Part shown: one piece after another, positions 8,860 to 17,336 of the stretch
Numbering within the stretch: position 1 is the first letter of the stretch
How the letters are laid out: the number at the start of each line of letters is the position of its first letter
From: Bacteroidota bacterium
GTDB lineage: Bacteria; Bacteroidota; Bacteroidia; AKYH767-A; 2013-40CM-41-45
Assembly (NCBI GenBank): GCA_016720655.1
Contig: JADKKE010000032.1
Span: 558,001 to 622,000, forward strand
Reading direction: 5' to 3'
Length of the DNA: 64,000 nucleotides
Made by a program: the position numbers and the translations under genes
Notes under the pieces: generated by a model
What the model was told of the DNA's origin: nothing
Seen by the model: only the letters and a program-made list of their open reading frames with translations
Databases searched by the model: none

Positions 8860-8892
8860 CAATCAAAAATCAACATTCTACAATCAACAATT
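8860..8892 (-). repeat. ATTGTAGATT-family repeat, inverted copy
   Basis: CAATCAAAAATCAACATTCT followed by ACAATCAACAATT is the complement of the repeat phrase at 8630. It ends about 10 nt before the stop of the convergent DUF2461 gene. Confidence 0.6.
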
Positions 8893-8902
8893 AAAAAACC
8901 TT

Positions 8903-9562
8903 TCAGCTGATGGCTACTTTCAGAAAATCCAGCATGGGTTTCATAATCTTTGCTCCTTTTCCGATTTCTTTGACGAAAGATTTATTTAAAACTTCAGTGT
9001 CTTTGAAAGGATGCCAGACAATGAAACTTGTGAGTTTTAGAATTTCAATGTCTTTGTGATCTTTTGCATATCCTTTTGGTGTAGTTTTTAATTTGTACGA
9101 TTGATCAAAAGTACCATAGTATTTTTTGAATGCAGGATTGCTAATAATTTTATTGATGTCTTTTCCGTTATAATCTATCTCCTGGCGGATCTTTTTTAAC
9201 TCTTCTCCGGGTGGCATCCAAAGACCTCCGGCCAGGAATGATTTACCGGGTTCGAGGTGCAGGTAATATCCCGGAACCATCACTTTTTTTCCTCCGGCAT
9301 TAATACTGGCTCCCAGATTTGTTTTGTAGGGTCGTTTATCTTTTGAAAAACGCACATCCCTGTAAATCCTGAAAACACAATCTTTAGAACTTAATCCGGC
9401 AAGTGTTTTATCGATTTTCACAAGTTCGGCGATCACTTCATCCACCAATGCTCCAACATCCTCCTTGGCACTCAGGTAGGCAGGTTTGTTTTTGTCGAAC
9501 CAAACTTTATTATTGTTTTTTTGGATTGACTTAAGAAAGCGGAAAGTAGCCGGACTCAACAT
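8903..9562 (-). CDS. DUF2461 (TIGR02453) family protein
   Basis: Cytoplasmic protein of 219 aa matching the DUF2461/TIGR02453 family over its whole length: N-terminal FLKSIQKNNNKVWFDKNKPAY, then VFRIYRDVRFSKDKRPYKTNLGASI, and YYLHLEPGKSFLAGGLWMPPGEELKKIRQEI. No signal peptide or membrane segment. The biochemical function of the family is not known. The gene stands alone, convergent with the GIN-domain gene and divergent from the large exported protein to its right. Confidence 0.92.
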   Translation of the reverse strand: MLSPATFRFLKSIQKNNNKVWFDKNKPAYLSAKEDVGALVDEVIAELVKIDKTLAGLSSKDCVFRIYRDVRFSKDKRPYKTNLGASINAGGKKVMVPGYYLHLEPGKSFLAGGLWMPPGEELKKIRQEIDYNGKDINKIISNPAFKKYYGTFDQSYKLKTTPKGYAKDHKDIEILKLTSFIVWHPFKDTEVLNKSFVKEIGKGAKIMKPMLDFLKVAIS

Positions 9563-9655
9563 AATTATCTGTTTATATTATATATTTTAGGAAGCCGAAA
9601 AATACAAAATTGTTATTACTCTGAATGTGTAGAGATATTTCATCAAACGAAATTG

Positions 9656-9663
9656 TACTTTTG
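9656..9663 (+). promoter_or_regulatory. -7 box candidate (TACTTTTG)
   Basis: Matches the Bacteroidota -7 consensus TAnnTTTG, 41 nt upstream of the ATG at 9705. No clear TTTG element at the -33 position. Confidence 0.35.
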
Positions 9664-9704
9664 GGTGGTACAGCAATCGCAAAGAATGCATTCCTTAACA
9701 ATAT

Positions 9705-12053
9705 ATGAAAAATCTAGTCTCCACCCTTGTTTACCTGCTGCTTCTCATCACTGCGAATGGCCAATCGAAAGTTGTGTACCATGACCAGAAGCACCTTTCT
9801 TATACTTTTCGTTTTAATTCGGCTGCAGCAAGTGAAAACAATCAGGTTCTTTCGCTCCTTGCCATGGCTCAGGGAATGCGTCCGGGTTCTTATGCTGAAA
9901 TAAATGTCGAATTTGATGTGAAGAAGGAAATTTCAAGAATCAGCCGGTCAGAAAGCATGGCAAGTGCATGGATTTTAAATGTTCGTATCACCCGGGAATT
10001 GAAAAACAGGGGTTTTGACCTCGCCGAAATACTCAAACCGGAACGTGTTCGATTCGAAATGAAAATTCCTTCTGCAAATCCGGGTGATCCCGGAACTGGT
10101 TTTCGGAAAGAAATGGTTTTGCAGCAGGGAAATACCAATGATGCTTCCTTTTCTTTTCTCGATTCAGGAATGAATTCTTTACGGATTGAAGTAGATCAGA
10201 TTGAATTTTCGTTTGCACCAAATACCAGTGGAAGGCTGCGTAATCATTTGGCACTCATCCAAAATTACTACAATGCGGATGGTACTATTCAGCATATTCT
10301 TCAAACATTGTCTCAAATTCAACCGGATAATTATGATCAACTGGATGCGGGTATCGGAATGCTTGGGAGCGTGGATCAGCAAATCATCGGATTGGAAGTG
10401 TATGGTTTTCCAAATCAGCTGGATTTGTTTTCCAATGATCCGATTCATTTTGTGGATAGGTTACAAGATCTGAAACGAAGAGCGGATGGATTACGTGAGC
10501 AGCTTCTGTATGCGAAGGCAAATCTTTTTCTATATTATTATAATTCAGGAGTTGAATGGTTGAGTCGCGGAAGGAAAGACTATGCAAGAGTGGCTTTCCG
10601 CAAATCACTGGCTGAGAATCCGAGATTTGCTCCCGGGGCTTATCAACTCGCGGAAATGGATTTTGAAGCAGGCTATTTGAATGAGGCTGAATGCAGAGTG
10701 TTGGATATTGTGAGGGAAATGGATCCTGATCCGGAAACTCGAAGGCTCACCACAAATCTGAGCAAATCTATTTATGAGAATTATCACCACCAATCTGAAC
10801 TGCGTTTCGAATCAGGGCGTTTAAAAGAGTCTCTTGATTATTTGATAAAGGCTGATCATCTGTGTTCTTCCATTGGTGGATTAGTATGTGATGATAGAAT
10901 CAGTGAAGGTTTTATCAAAGTCAGAACAGCCATCTATCAATCGATGATTACCGAAGCAAAACAGCAATATGAACAGGGAAATCTTGATCAAACGGAATTT
11001 ACTTTAGCAAAAGTGGTTCAATACCAACAGGATTATTCCAGAGAAATTCCTTCTGCTCATGAAGCATTGGAAATGTGGAAAGGACTGCGTCAGAAACGCT
11101 ACGATTCAATGGTTCAGAATTCCAGAACATTGCTCACGGAGCATCAATATGCGAATGCTCTGAAGAAATTGGAAGATGCCTCATCATTTCAAAAGCAATT
11201 CGGTTTGATACCTTCGAATGATGTGGATGAAATGAAAAAGAAATCAGCAAAACCAATTTTACTTGAACTGATCAGGAAAGGATTGGAAAGTTCTGGCCAG
11301 AACGATCTGTCGGGTGCGCGAAAGATATCCAGGGAGGCGATTGCAATGCAGAATCAGTATCAGTTACAGGGCGATCCGGAAGTAGCGAAAGGAATACTCG
11401 ATCTTAAGGCCGGAATTTTTTCACAGGAATGTCAGAATGCTCAGCAATCTTTCGATGCAATGATTCAAGTTGTGAAAATAAATTTGCTTCAGCTTGACTA
11501 CTATGCAGCTGATGAAAAGATTCGGGAAGCAAATAAATTTTTAGAGAGTAACAGTGCATGCAGTTTGAACGATAGCAGAATAAACTCAGTACACGATAGC
11601 ATCTTGCCTGCTGTCACCTATCAAACCCTTATTCGTCAGTCGATAGAATGTCAAAGTCAGAAGCGATATCAGGAAATGATCGACAAATACAGCGAAGCAG
11701 GTTTGTATTTTAATCAATTTTCCATTTCTCAATTTGGTTTACATCATGCTTTGTTGGATGATTTCGCAGCATCAAAAGGCAACAATAATTTTCTCATTTT
11801 TCTGGCGGATCAGTATACTCAAAAACAGGACTATGAAAAATCGTTGACTATTTTCAGGCAATTATTAATGAGGAATTATGCTTCTTCCTTTTATAAGGAT
11901 GAATTGGAGCGCTTGGGTATTCAGTTGGGACAGAGAGATAAAGCAGGTATCGGGGGAAAGGACTGGAAATCTGCGGCACAGAAATATACCCTTGGGGACA
12001 AGCGCTTGAAATACCTTGAACGGGGCTTTAAAAAAGGTTGGAAACAAAGCTGA
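9705..12053 (+). CDS. Large exported protein with TPR-like helical repeats, function unknown
   Basis: Predicted periplasmic or surface protein of 782 aa. Residues 1–20 are a signal peptide (LVSTLVYLLLLITANGQS). Residues about 25–170 look β-rich, with no named domain. From about 250 on the sequence is helical with TPR-like pairs (AKANLFLYYYNSGVEWLSRGRKDYARVAF-type segment, RFAPGAYQLAEMDFEAGYLNEAE). A basic C-terminus follows (KRLKYLERGFKKGWKQS). No catalytic motif was recognised and no sorting domain is present. The next gene is serS after 69 nt, and no functional link is obvious. It may be a protein-protein interaction scaffold in the envelope. Confidence 0.8.
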   Translation: MKNLVSTLVYLLLLITANGQSKVVYHDQKHLSYTFRFNSAAASENNQVLSLLAMAQGMRPGSYAEINVEFDVKKEISRISRSESMASAWILNVRITRELKNRGFDLAEILKPERVRFEMKIPSANPGDPGTGFRKEMVLQQGNTNDASFSFLDSGMNSLRIEVDQIEFSFAPNTSGRLRNHLALIQNYYNADGTIQHILQTLSQIQPDNYDQLDAGIGMLGSVDQQIIGLEVYGFPNQLDLFSNDPIHFVDRLQDLKRRADGLREQLLYAKANLFLYYYNSGVEWLSRGRKDYARVAFRKSLAENPRFAPGAYQLAEMDFEAGYLNEAECRVLDIVREMDPDPETRRLTTNLSKSIYENYHHQSELRFESGRLKESLDYLIKADHLCSSIGGLVCDDRISEGFIKVRTAIYQSMITEAKQQYEQGNLDQTEFTLAKVVQYQQDYSREIPSAHEALEMWKGLRQKRYDSMVQNSRTLLTEHQYANALKKLEDASSFQKQFGLIPSNDVDEMKKKSAKPILLELIRKGLESSGQNDLSGARKISREAIAMQNQYQLQGDPEVAKGILDLKAGIFSQECQNAQQSFDAMIQVVKINLLQLDYYAADEKIREANKFLESNSACSLNDSRINSVHDSILPAVTYQTLIRQSIECQSQKRYQEMIDKYSEAGLYFNQFSISQFGLHHALLDDFAASKGNNNFLIFLADQYTQKQDYEKSLTIFRQLLMRNYASSFYKDELERLGIQLGQRDKAGIGGKDWKSAAQKYTLGDKRLKYLERGFKKGWKQS

Positions 12054-12093
12054 AAACATCCATTTTTCAGCATGGAATGCGGGGGCAAAAACG

Positions 12094-12101
12094 TATTTTT
12101 G
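12094..12101 (+). promoter_or_regulatory. -7 box candidate for serS (TATTTTTG)
   Basis: Matches TAnnTTTG and lies 21 nt before the serS ATG, which implies a short leader. No good -33 element was seen. Confidence 0.4.
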
Positions 12102-12122
12102 TAGCCTCTTAATATTCATTCT

Positions 12123-13394
12123 ATGCTTCAGATTAGTTTACTCCGGGAAAAACCGGAATTTGTCATTGAAAGACTCGCTGTTAAAAATTTCGACGCCAAA
12201 GAACTGGTCCATCTGATTTTATCCATCGATGAGGACCGAAGGAAAATCCAAAACGAACAGGACGGATTGTTGAATCAACAAAATACCTTAGCAAAACAGG
12301 TTGGTGATTTATACAAAAGCGGGCAGAAAGCGGAAGCCGATGATCTTAAAAATAAAAGTACAGCCTTAAAAGCATCCTCCCAGGAGTTGGGTGAAAAACT
12401 TGCGCTCACCGAGCAACAGTTGCATCAGGAACTGGTGAAACTTCCAAACCTTCCATCTGAATTGGTTCCTCCGGGAAAAACTCCGGAGGACAATGAAGTT
12501 GTTCATCAGGAAGGAGCCATTCCAAAACTTCCGGCTGACGCAAAACCGCACTGGGAACTGACAAGTAAATATGACATTATCGATTTCGAACTTGGAGTGA
12601 AACTCACCGGAGCAGGATTTCCGGTTTACAAAGGGAAAGGGGCAAGATTGCAACGCGCTTTGATCAATTATTTTCTGGACAAAGCAACTGAGGCCGGATT
12701 CCGGGAAATTCAGCCGCCAATCCTGGTCAACAGGGATTCCGGTTATGGCACAGGTCAACTTCCGGATAAAGATTCCCAGATGTATCATGTTCAGCTCGAT
12801 GATTTTTATCTGATTCCAACAGCAGAAGTACCTGTCACAAATATTTACCGTGATGTGATCGTGAAATCCGAAGAACTTCCGGTGAAAATGTGTGCATACA
12901 CCCCATGTTTCAGGAGGGAGGCAGGAAGTTACGGAAAGGATGTTCGCGGACTGAATCGTTTGCATCAGTTTGATAAAGTAGAAATCGTACAAATCCAGCA
13001 CCCTGAAAAATCGTATGAAACCCTGGATGCAATGGTAGAGCATGTGTCAGGCCTGCTGCGTTCTTTGCAATTGCCTTTCAGGATTCTTCGATTGTGTGGT
13101 GGAGACATGAGCTTTGCTTCAGCGCTGACGTATGATTTCGAAGTGTTTTCAGCTGCTCAGCAAAAATGGTTGGAAGTAAGTAGTGTTTCTAATTTCGAAT
13201 CCTTTCAATCGAACAGGATGAAGCTCCGTTATCGTTCCGGAACCGATAAGCCGGTCTTGGCACACACATTGAATGGGAGCGCACTTGCCTTGCCCAGAAT
13301 TGTAGCTGCACTTTTGGAAAATAATCAGACTGCTGATGGCGTTATTATGCCTGATGCAATCCGGTCTTACACCGGATTTGATAAGATCAATTGA
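12123..13394 (+). CDS. serS: Seryl-tRNA synthetase
   Basis: Class II aminoacyl-tRNA synthetase of 423 aa that charges tRNA-Ser and tRNA-Sec type acceptors with serine in the cytoplasm. The N-terminal about 110 residues form the antiparallel coiled-coil tRNA-binding arm (DEDRRKIQNEQDGLLNQQ… to …LALTEQQLHQELVKLP). The catalytic domain has the serine-binding TAEVPVTN loop, motif 2 (FRREAGSYGKDVRGLNRLHQF) and motif 3 (LALPRIVAALLENNQ). Length is typical. The start MLQISLLREKPEFVIERL is the standard SerRS N-terminus. Confidence 0.98.
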   Translation: MLQISLLREKPEFVIERLAVKNFDAKELVHLILSIDEDRRKIQNEQDGLLNQQNTLAKQVGDLYKSGQKAEADDLKNKSTALKASSQELGEKLALTEQQLHQELVKLPNLPSELVPPGKTPEDNEVVHQEGAIPKLPADAKPHWELTSKYDIIDFELGVKLTGAGFPVYKGKGARLQRALINYFLDKATEAGFREIQPPILVNRDSGYGTGQLPDKDSQMYHVQLDDFYLIPTAEVPVTNIYRDVIVKSEELPVKMCAYTPCFRREAGSYGKDVRGLNRLHQFDKVEIVQIQHPEKSYETLDAMVEHVSGLLRSLQLPFRILRLCGGDMSFASALTYDFEVFSAAQQKWLEVSSVSNFESFQSNRMKLRYRSGTDKPVLAHTLNGSALALPRIVAALLENNQTADGVIMPDAIRSYTGFDKIN

Positions 13395-13423
13395 ACAACC
13401 CAATTAAAGAAATCGAATCCACT

Positions 13424-13882
13424 ATGTTCATTCCGCAAAAAAAAATCCCGGCATTTGCCGGACATGCTTTTTCCAAAGGAATGATTCTGCTTTTGCTTTT
13501 TTTGACTGCGGGAGGAATAAGTCATTCGTTTGCACAGTCGGGAAAAGAGCGACAATTGGCCGACCAGTATCTTAGCAATTCGGAGTTCGCGAAAGCTGCT
13601 GAATTGTATGACAAGCTTTTTGACAAGGATCCATTTGGCACCTATCCGAATTATTTTCGTTGTCTGCTTGCAATGAAATCTTTCGACAAAGCTGAAAAAC
13701 TCGTTCGTAAAATTTCCAAAAAGCAACCGGATAATCTGTCCTATGGCGCAGACCTTGGTTTTGTTTATCAGTCACAGGGACAGGATGAGAAAGCGCAGCA
13801 ACAATACGAACGCACAATAAAAATGCTTCGACCGGATCAGGGACTGATTCTCTCTCTTGCGAATGCATTTATCATACGGTAA
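13424..13882 (+). CDS. Exported TPR protein, 5' part interrupted by an in-frame stop
   Basis: Codes for the first 152 aa of a TPR protein. The ATG at 13424 is preferred over a TTG at 13391 that would abut serS. A signal peptide follows a short polar N-region (GMILLLLFLTAGGISHSFAQ). TPR units follow (ERQLADQYLSNSEFAKAAELYDKLF, DNLSYGADLGFVYQSQGQDEKAQQQYERTI). The frame ends at a TAA at 13880–13882 in the middle of a TPR unit (LANAFIIR-stop). The same frame resumes directly with DWDHALATYLEGKRL, so a single base change (for example CAA to TAA) explains the break. The intact product would have about 622 aa. Confidence 0.8.
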   Translation: MFIPQKKIPAFAGHAFSKGMILLLLFLTAGGISHSFAQSGKERQLADQYLSNSEFAKAAELYDKLFDKDPFGTYPNYFRCLLAMKSFDKAEKLVRKISKKQPDNLSYGADLGFVYQSQGQDEKAQQQYERTIKMLRPDQGLILSLANAFIIR

Positions 13883-13897
13883 GATTGGGATCATGCA

Positions 13898-15292
13898 TTG
13901 GCAACTTACCTGGAAGGAAAACGATTGGTGAAAGAAGAGTACGGATTTCATTTTGAATTGGCGGATGTTTACTATCAGAAAGGCGATTTCACAGGAATGA
14001 TCAATGAATATCTGGATGCAGTTGCTGAGAATCCAATGGTGCAACAGCAAGTCTTGAATATTCTTCAGTCGAGAGTGGGATATGATCCCGAGAACAATAA
14101 GGGAGACCTTCTGCGGACATCCTTGCTGCGCCGAATCCAGAAAAATCCTGATCAACCGATATTTTCTGAAATGCTCATCTGGTTATTTGTGCAACAGAAA
14201 GATTTCGATTCCGCATTTCTTCAGGCAAAAGCGCTGGACAAGAGAATGAAAGAAGATGGTTCAAGAGTGTTGTCGCTGGGCAATCTTGCTGCTTCAAATT
14301 TCAATTATGATGCGGCAATCAAGTGCTATCAATATGTCGTCGACAAGGGCACAATGAATTCGAATTACATTCCGGCAAGAATGGAATTGCTCAATACATA
14401 TAACAAAAAAATAACGGAAGAAAATAATTATACCTCAGCAGATCTGTTGAAGTTAGAAAAAGATTACGAAACAACTTTGGCTGAATTGGGTCGTACTGCC
14501 CGTACTGCAAGTCTCGTTAGAGGCTTAGCTCATCTTCGTGCTTTTTATCTTGACCGTGCCGATTCAGCCATGGCTGACCTTGAACAAACTATTGATTTCA
14601 ATGGGATCAGCCGGCAAACACAAGCAGAGTGTAAATTGGAATTGGGTGATATACTTTTATTTCAGGGGAATGTCTGGGACTCGGACCTATTGTATGCTCA
14701 GGTTGACAAAGATTTTAAGCACGATCCTCTCGGACAGGATGCGAAATTCCGTAGTGCACGATTGGACTATTTTCGTGGAGATTTTATGTGGGCACAAGCT
14801 CAACTGGATGTCCTTAAATCCGCAACGTCACAGTTGATCGCTAACGATGCACTTTCGCTTTCACTCCTGATCCAGGACAATATGGGATTGGATTCCACCA
14901 CAGACGCGCTCATGCTTTATTCAAAGGCTGATCTACTGAGTTACAGGAATAAAAATGACCTTGCGCTTGCAATACTGGATACTTTACTCATTAAATTTCC
15001 TGATCATTCGCTTACAGATGAAGTTTGGTACAAGGCGGCCAGGATTATGGACTCGAAACACAACTGGCAGGCGGAAGATAGTTTGTATCAGAAAATTGTT
15101 GAAAAATTCGGTGAAGATGTATTGGCAGATGATGCATTGTTTCACCGGGCAGAATTGTATGAAAATAAATTAAAGGACCCTGCAAAAGCTATGGAATTGT
15201 ATCAGGACCTGCTCACAAAATATCCGGGAAGTTTGTTTGTTGTAGAAGCAAGAAAGCGATTCAGAGCACTCCGGGGAGATGTCTTGAATTAA
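13898..15292 (+). CDS. TPR protein, 3' part after the in-frame stop
   Basis: Carries the remaining about 465–470 aa of the same TPR protein, in the same frame; the coding sense can be read from 13883. A TTG at 13898 is the first possible start, but without a signal peptide. Repeated helical pairs include LADVYYQKGDFTGMINEYLDA, LGDILLFQGNVWDSDLLYAQV, FRSARLDYFRGDFMWAQAQLD and, near the end, LYENKLKDPAKAMELYQDLLTKYPGSLFVVEARKRFR, which resembles the TPR end of BamD/YbgF-like proteins. Function unknown; a periplasmic scaffold is plausible. No frame change is involved, only a stop codon. Confidence 0.75.
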   Translation: MATYLEGKRLVKEEYGFHFELADVYYQKGDFTGMINEYLDAVAENPMVQQQVLNILQSRVGYDPENNKGDLLRTSLLRRIQKNPDQPIFSEMLIWLFVQQKDFDSAFLQAKALDKRMKEDGSRVLSLGNLAASNFNYDAAIKCYQYVVDKGTMNSNYIPARMELLNTYNKKITEENNYTSADLLKLEKDYETTLAELGRTARTASLVRGLAHLRAFYLDRADSAMADLEQTIDFNGISRQTQAECKLELGDILLFQGNVWDSDLLYAQVDKDFKHDPLGQDAKFRSARLDYFRGDFMWAQAQLDVLKSATSQLIANDALSLSLLIQDNMGLDSTTDALMLYSKADLLSYRNKNDLALAILDTLLIKFPDHSLTDEVWYKAARIMDSKHNWQAEDSLYQKIVEKFGEDVLADDALFHRAELYENKLKDPAKAMELYQDLLTKYPGSLFVVEARKRFRALRGDVLN

Positions 15293-15327
15293 ATTGGTTT
15301 GGATTTTAAAATGAAGAAGCATTCGCT

Positions 15328-15633
15328 ATGATAATTTACAACGTTACAATCAATATTGATAATTCAGTTCAGGACGAATGGCTTCGCTGGATGAAAGATA
15401 AACACATTCCGGATGTTTTGAAAACAGGTTTGTTTACCAGGAATACTATTTTGAAAGTATTGGGTGATGAAGATTCGGGCGGGCACACATATTCCATTCA
15501 GTATACCTGTGCATCTATGGATGATTTTAATAGATATGAAAACGAATATGCGCCTGCTCTTCGTGCAGAACATGATAAAAAGTACAAGGACAAGTTTGTC
15601 GCTTTTCGTACCATGTTGGAAGTGATTCAATGA
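15328..15633 (+). CDS. DUF4286 family protein
   Basis: Small cytoplasmic protein of 101 aa matching DUF4286 throughout (MIIYNVTINIDNSVQDEWLRW…HIPDVL, then FAFRTMLEV-type end). The predicted fold is ferredoxin-like (βαββαβ), related to dimeric α/β-barrel proteins. Function is not known. Its last four bases (ATGA) are also the start of the next gene, so the two are translationally coupled. The order DUF4286–DUF1571–rsmA suggests one transcript. Confidence 0.9.
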   Translation: MIIYNVTINIDNSVQDEWLRWMKDKHIPDVLKTGLFTRNTILKVLGDEDSGGHTYSIQYTCASMDDFNRYENEYAPALRAEHDKKYKDKFVAFRTMLEVIQ

Positions 15634-16478
15634 ACCGAATAGTACTCATATTCTTTTTGTTTTTTCCGGGTCTCTTCGGATTCTCACAGGAGTCGAAGGA
15701 AAAACTGGTTGTCGGGAAAATGATTGCAGCCTGCAAGTCAATGCGAACCGGTACGTTCATCCTCAAGGCCACAGAACGTTTGCGTGACGGTGAATTGCAT
15801 GAAAGTGAAATGCTGGTCAAGCAGCAAACAAATCCGCGTAAATTGTATTTGTACTGCATAGATCCGAATCCGGGAGCAGAAGCTCTGTGGAGGGAAAATA
15901 CCATGGAAGAAAAAATCCTGATTAATCCCAATGGCTTCCCTTATGTGAATTTAAAACTCAGTCCGTATCACTCTTTGTTACGAAAGGAAACGCACCATAC
16001 AGTTCATGATCTGGGATTCGATTATCTGATGGGTTTGATTGATTTTTATTCCCTTCAGTTGGGAGGAAAATTTTATAATTACCTGGAAATTCTGGATACA
16101 GTAACCTGGGAAAAAAGAGCTTGTATACGGCTGTCATTTGATTATACGGATTATAAATTTCTGGATTATACAGTTAAAATCGGAGAGACAGTTACAGGCA
16201 TATCCCAACAATTGCATCTCAATGATTTTGCGATTCTGCAGATAAATCCCACTATTGAATCCTATGATGATGTACAACCGGGTCAGGTGATACGGATCCC
16301 TAATTTCTATTGCAGAAAAATTGTTTTTTATATTGACCGAATTAACTGGCTGCCCTTGAAGCAAGAGATTTATGATGATAAAGGATTGTTTGAACAATAT
16401 GAATTTTTGAGTTTTATTCTGGATCCCATGATAGATCCTATGGAATTTACACCGGAGTATGGAAAGTATAAGTTTTGA
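15630..16478 (+). CDS. Exported DUF1571 protein with an internal LysM domain
   Basis: Predicted periplasmic protein of 282 aa. Residues 1–19 are a signal peptide (IVLIFFLFFPGLFGFSQ). The DUF1571 region covers most of the chain (MIAACKSMRTGTFILKATERL…, LYLYCIDPNPGAEALWREN) and resembles LolA/outer-membrane lipoprotein carrier folds. At about residues 178–228 a LysM peptidoglycan-binding domain is inserted (YTVKIGETVTGISQQLHLN…LQINP…VQPGQVIRIP), after which the DUF1571 core resumes (KIVFYIDRINWLPLKQEIYD). The insert suggests anchoring to the cell wall, which is inference. Overlaps DUF4286 by 4 nt. Confidence 0.85.
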   Translation: MNRIVLIFFLFFPGLFGFSQESKEKLVVGKMIAACKSMRTGTFILKATERLRDGELHESEMLVKQQTNPRKLYLYCIDPNPGAEALWRENTMEEKILINPNGFPYVNLKLSPYHSLLRKETHHTVHDLGFDYLMGLIDFYSLQLGGKFYNYLEILDTVTWEKRACIRLSFDYTDYKFLDYTVKIGETVTGISQQLHLNDFAILQINPTIESYDDVQPGQVIRIPNFYCRKIVFYIDRINWLPLKQEIYDDKGLFEQYEFLSFILDPMIDPMEFTPEYGKYKF

Positions 16479-16520
16479 TGATTGGCTCAACAATTCTTTT
16501 TGATTGATTAACTTCACCAC

Positions 16521-17294
16521 ATGCATCAGGTAAGAGCAAAAAAACATCTCGGTCAACATTTTTTGAAAGATCCTGAAATAGGAAGAAAAATCGTAGAGTC
16601 ACTGCAGGGTAAATTCAAATATGTTCTTGAAATCGGCCCGGGGATGGGGATACTTTCTCAATTTCTTTTTGAGCATAAGGAGTATGAGACTTTCATGATC
16701 GACATCGATCCGGAGTCCATTCAATACCTGCGTGAACATTTTCCATTTCAACAGGACCGGATCATAGAGGGTGATTTTCTTCAGTTTGATTTACTGAAAA
16801 AGTTTGAAGAGCCGGTTGCAATCATTGGGAATTTCCCGTATAATATTTCTACCCAAATTCTGTTTCGTGTTTTGGAATTCAAAGATCACATTCCGGAAGT
16901 TGTTGGAATGTTTCAAAAGGAAGTAGCAGAACGGATTGCATCAGGACCGGGAAATAAAGAATATGGAATTTTGAGTGTGTTGATGCAAATGTATTATGAT
17001 GTTGAGTTGCTCTTTGTTTTGAATCAGGAGGATTTTCAACCGGCACCAAAAGTAAAGTCGGCAATTTTACATTTTGTTTTAAAGCCGGGTTTCGTTGCGG
17101 AGTGTGATGAAAAATTGTTCAAACGTGTCGTGAAAGTAGCCTTCAATCAAAGACGAAAAACATTACGAAATGCCTTGTCAGCAATGGTGGATAAAGCGAA
17201 AATGTCCGAACTGCCTTTCCTCGAATTAAGAGCAGAGCGACTGAGCTGGCAGGATTTTGTTGTACTGACCAATGCCATTGCAAAAATTCTTTAA
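16521..17294 (+). CDS. rsmA: 16S rRNA (adenine1518/1519-N6) dimethyltransferase
   Basis: RsmA/KsgA dimethylates two adjacent adenines in the 3' terminal helix of 16S rRNA during 30S maturation, using S-adenosylmethionine. The 257-aa product starts with the typical RAKKHLGQHFLKDP segment. It has the SAM-binding motif LEIGPGMGILS (about residues 39–49) and the catalytic motif NFPYNIST (about 103–110), then the C-terminal helical domain (VVKVAFNQRRKTLRNAL). Length and motifs are standard. Lies 42 nt after the DUF1571/LysM gene on the same strand. Confidence 0.97.
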   Translation: MHQVRAKKHLGQHFLKDPEIGRKIVESLQGKFKYVLEIGPGMGILSQFLFEHKEYETFMIDIDPESIQYLREHFPFQQDRIIEGDFLQFDLLKKFEEPVAIIGNFPYNISTQILFRVLEFKDHIPEVVGMFQKEVAERIASGPGNKEYGILSVLMQMYYDVELLFVLNQEDFQPAPKVKSAILHFVLKPGFVAECDEKLFKRVVKVAFNQRRKTLRNALSAMVDKAKMSELPFLELRAERLSWQDFVVLTNAIAKIL

Positions 17295-17336
17295 TACTTT
17301 TAATCAGGGAAAATTGGGATCAACACCGACCGGATC

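Noticed and set aside
13391..13423. TTG start at 13391 for the TPR gene, abutting serS
   Set aside because: The ATG at 13424 keeps the whole signal peptide and avoids an unusually long N-region.
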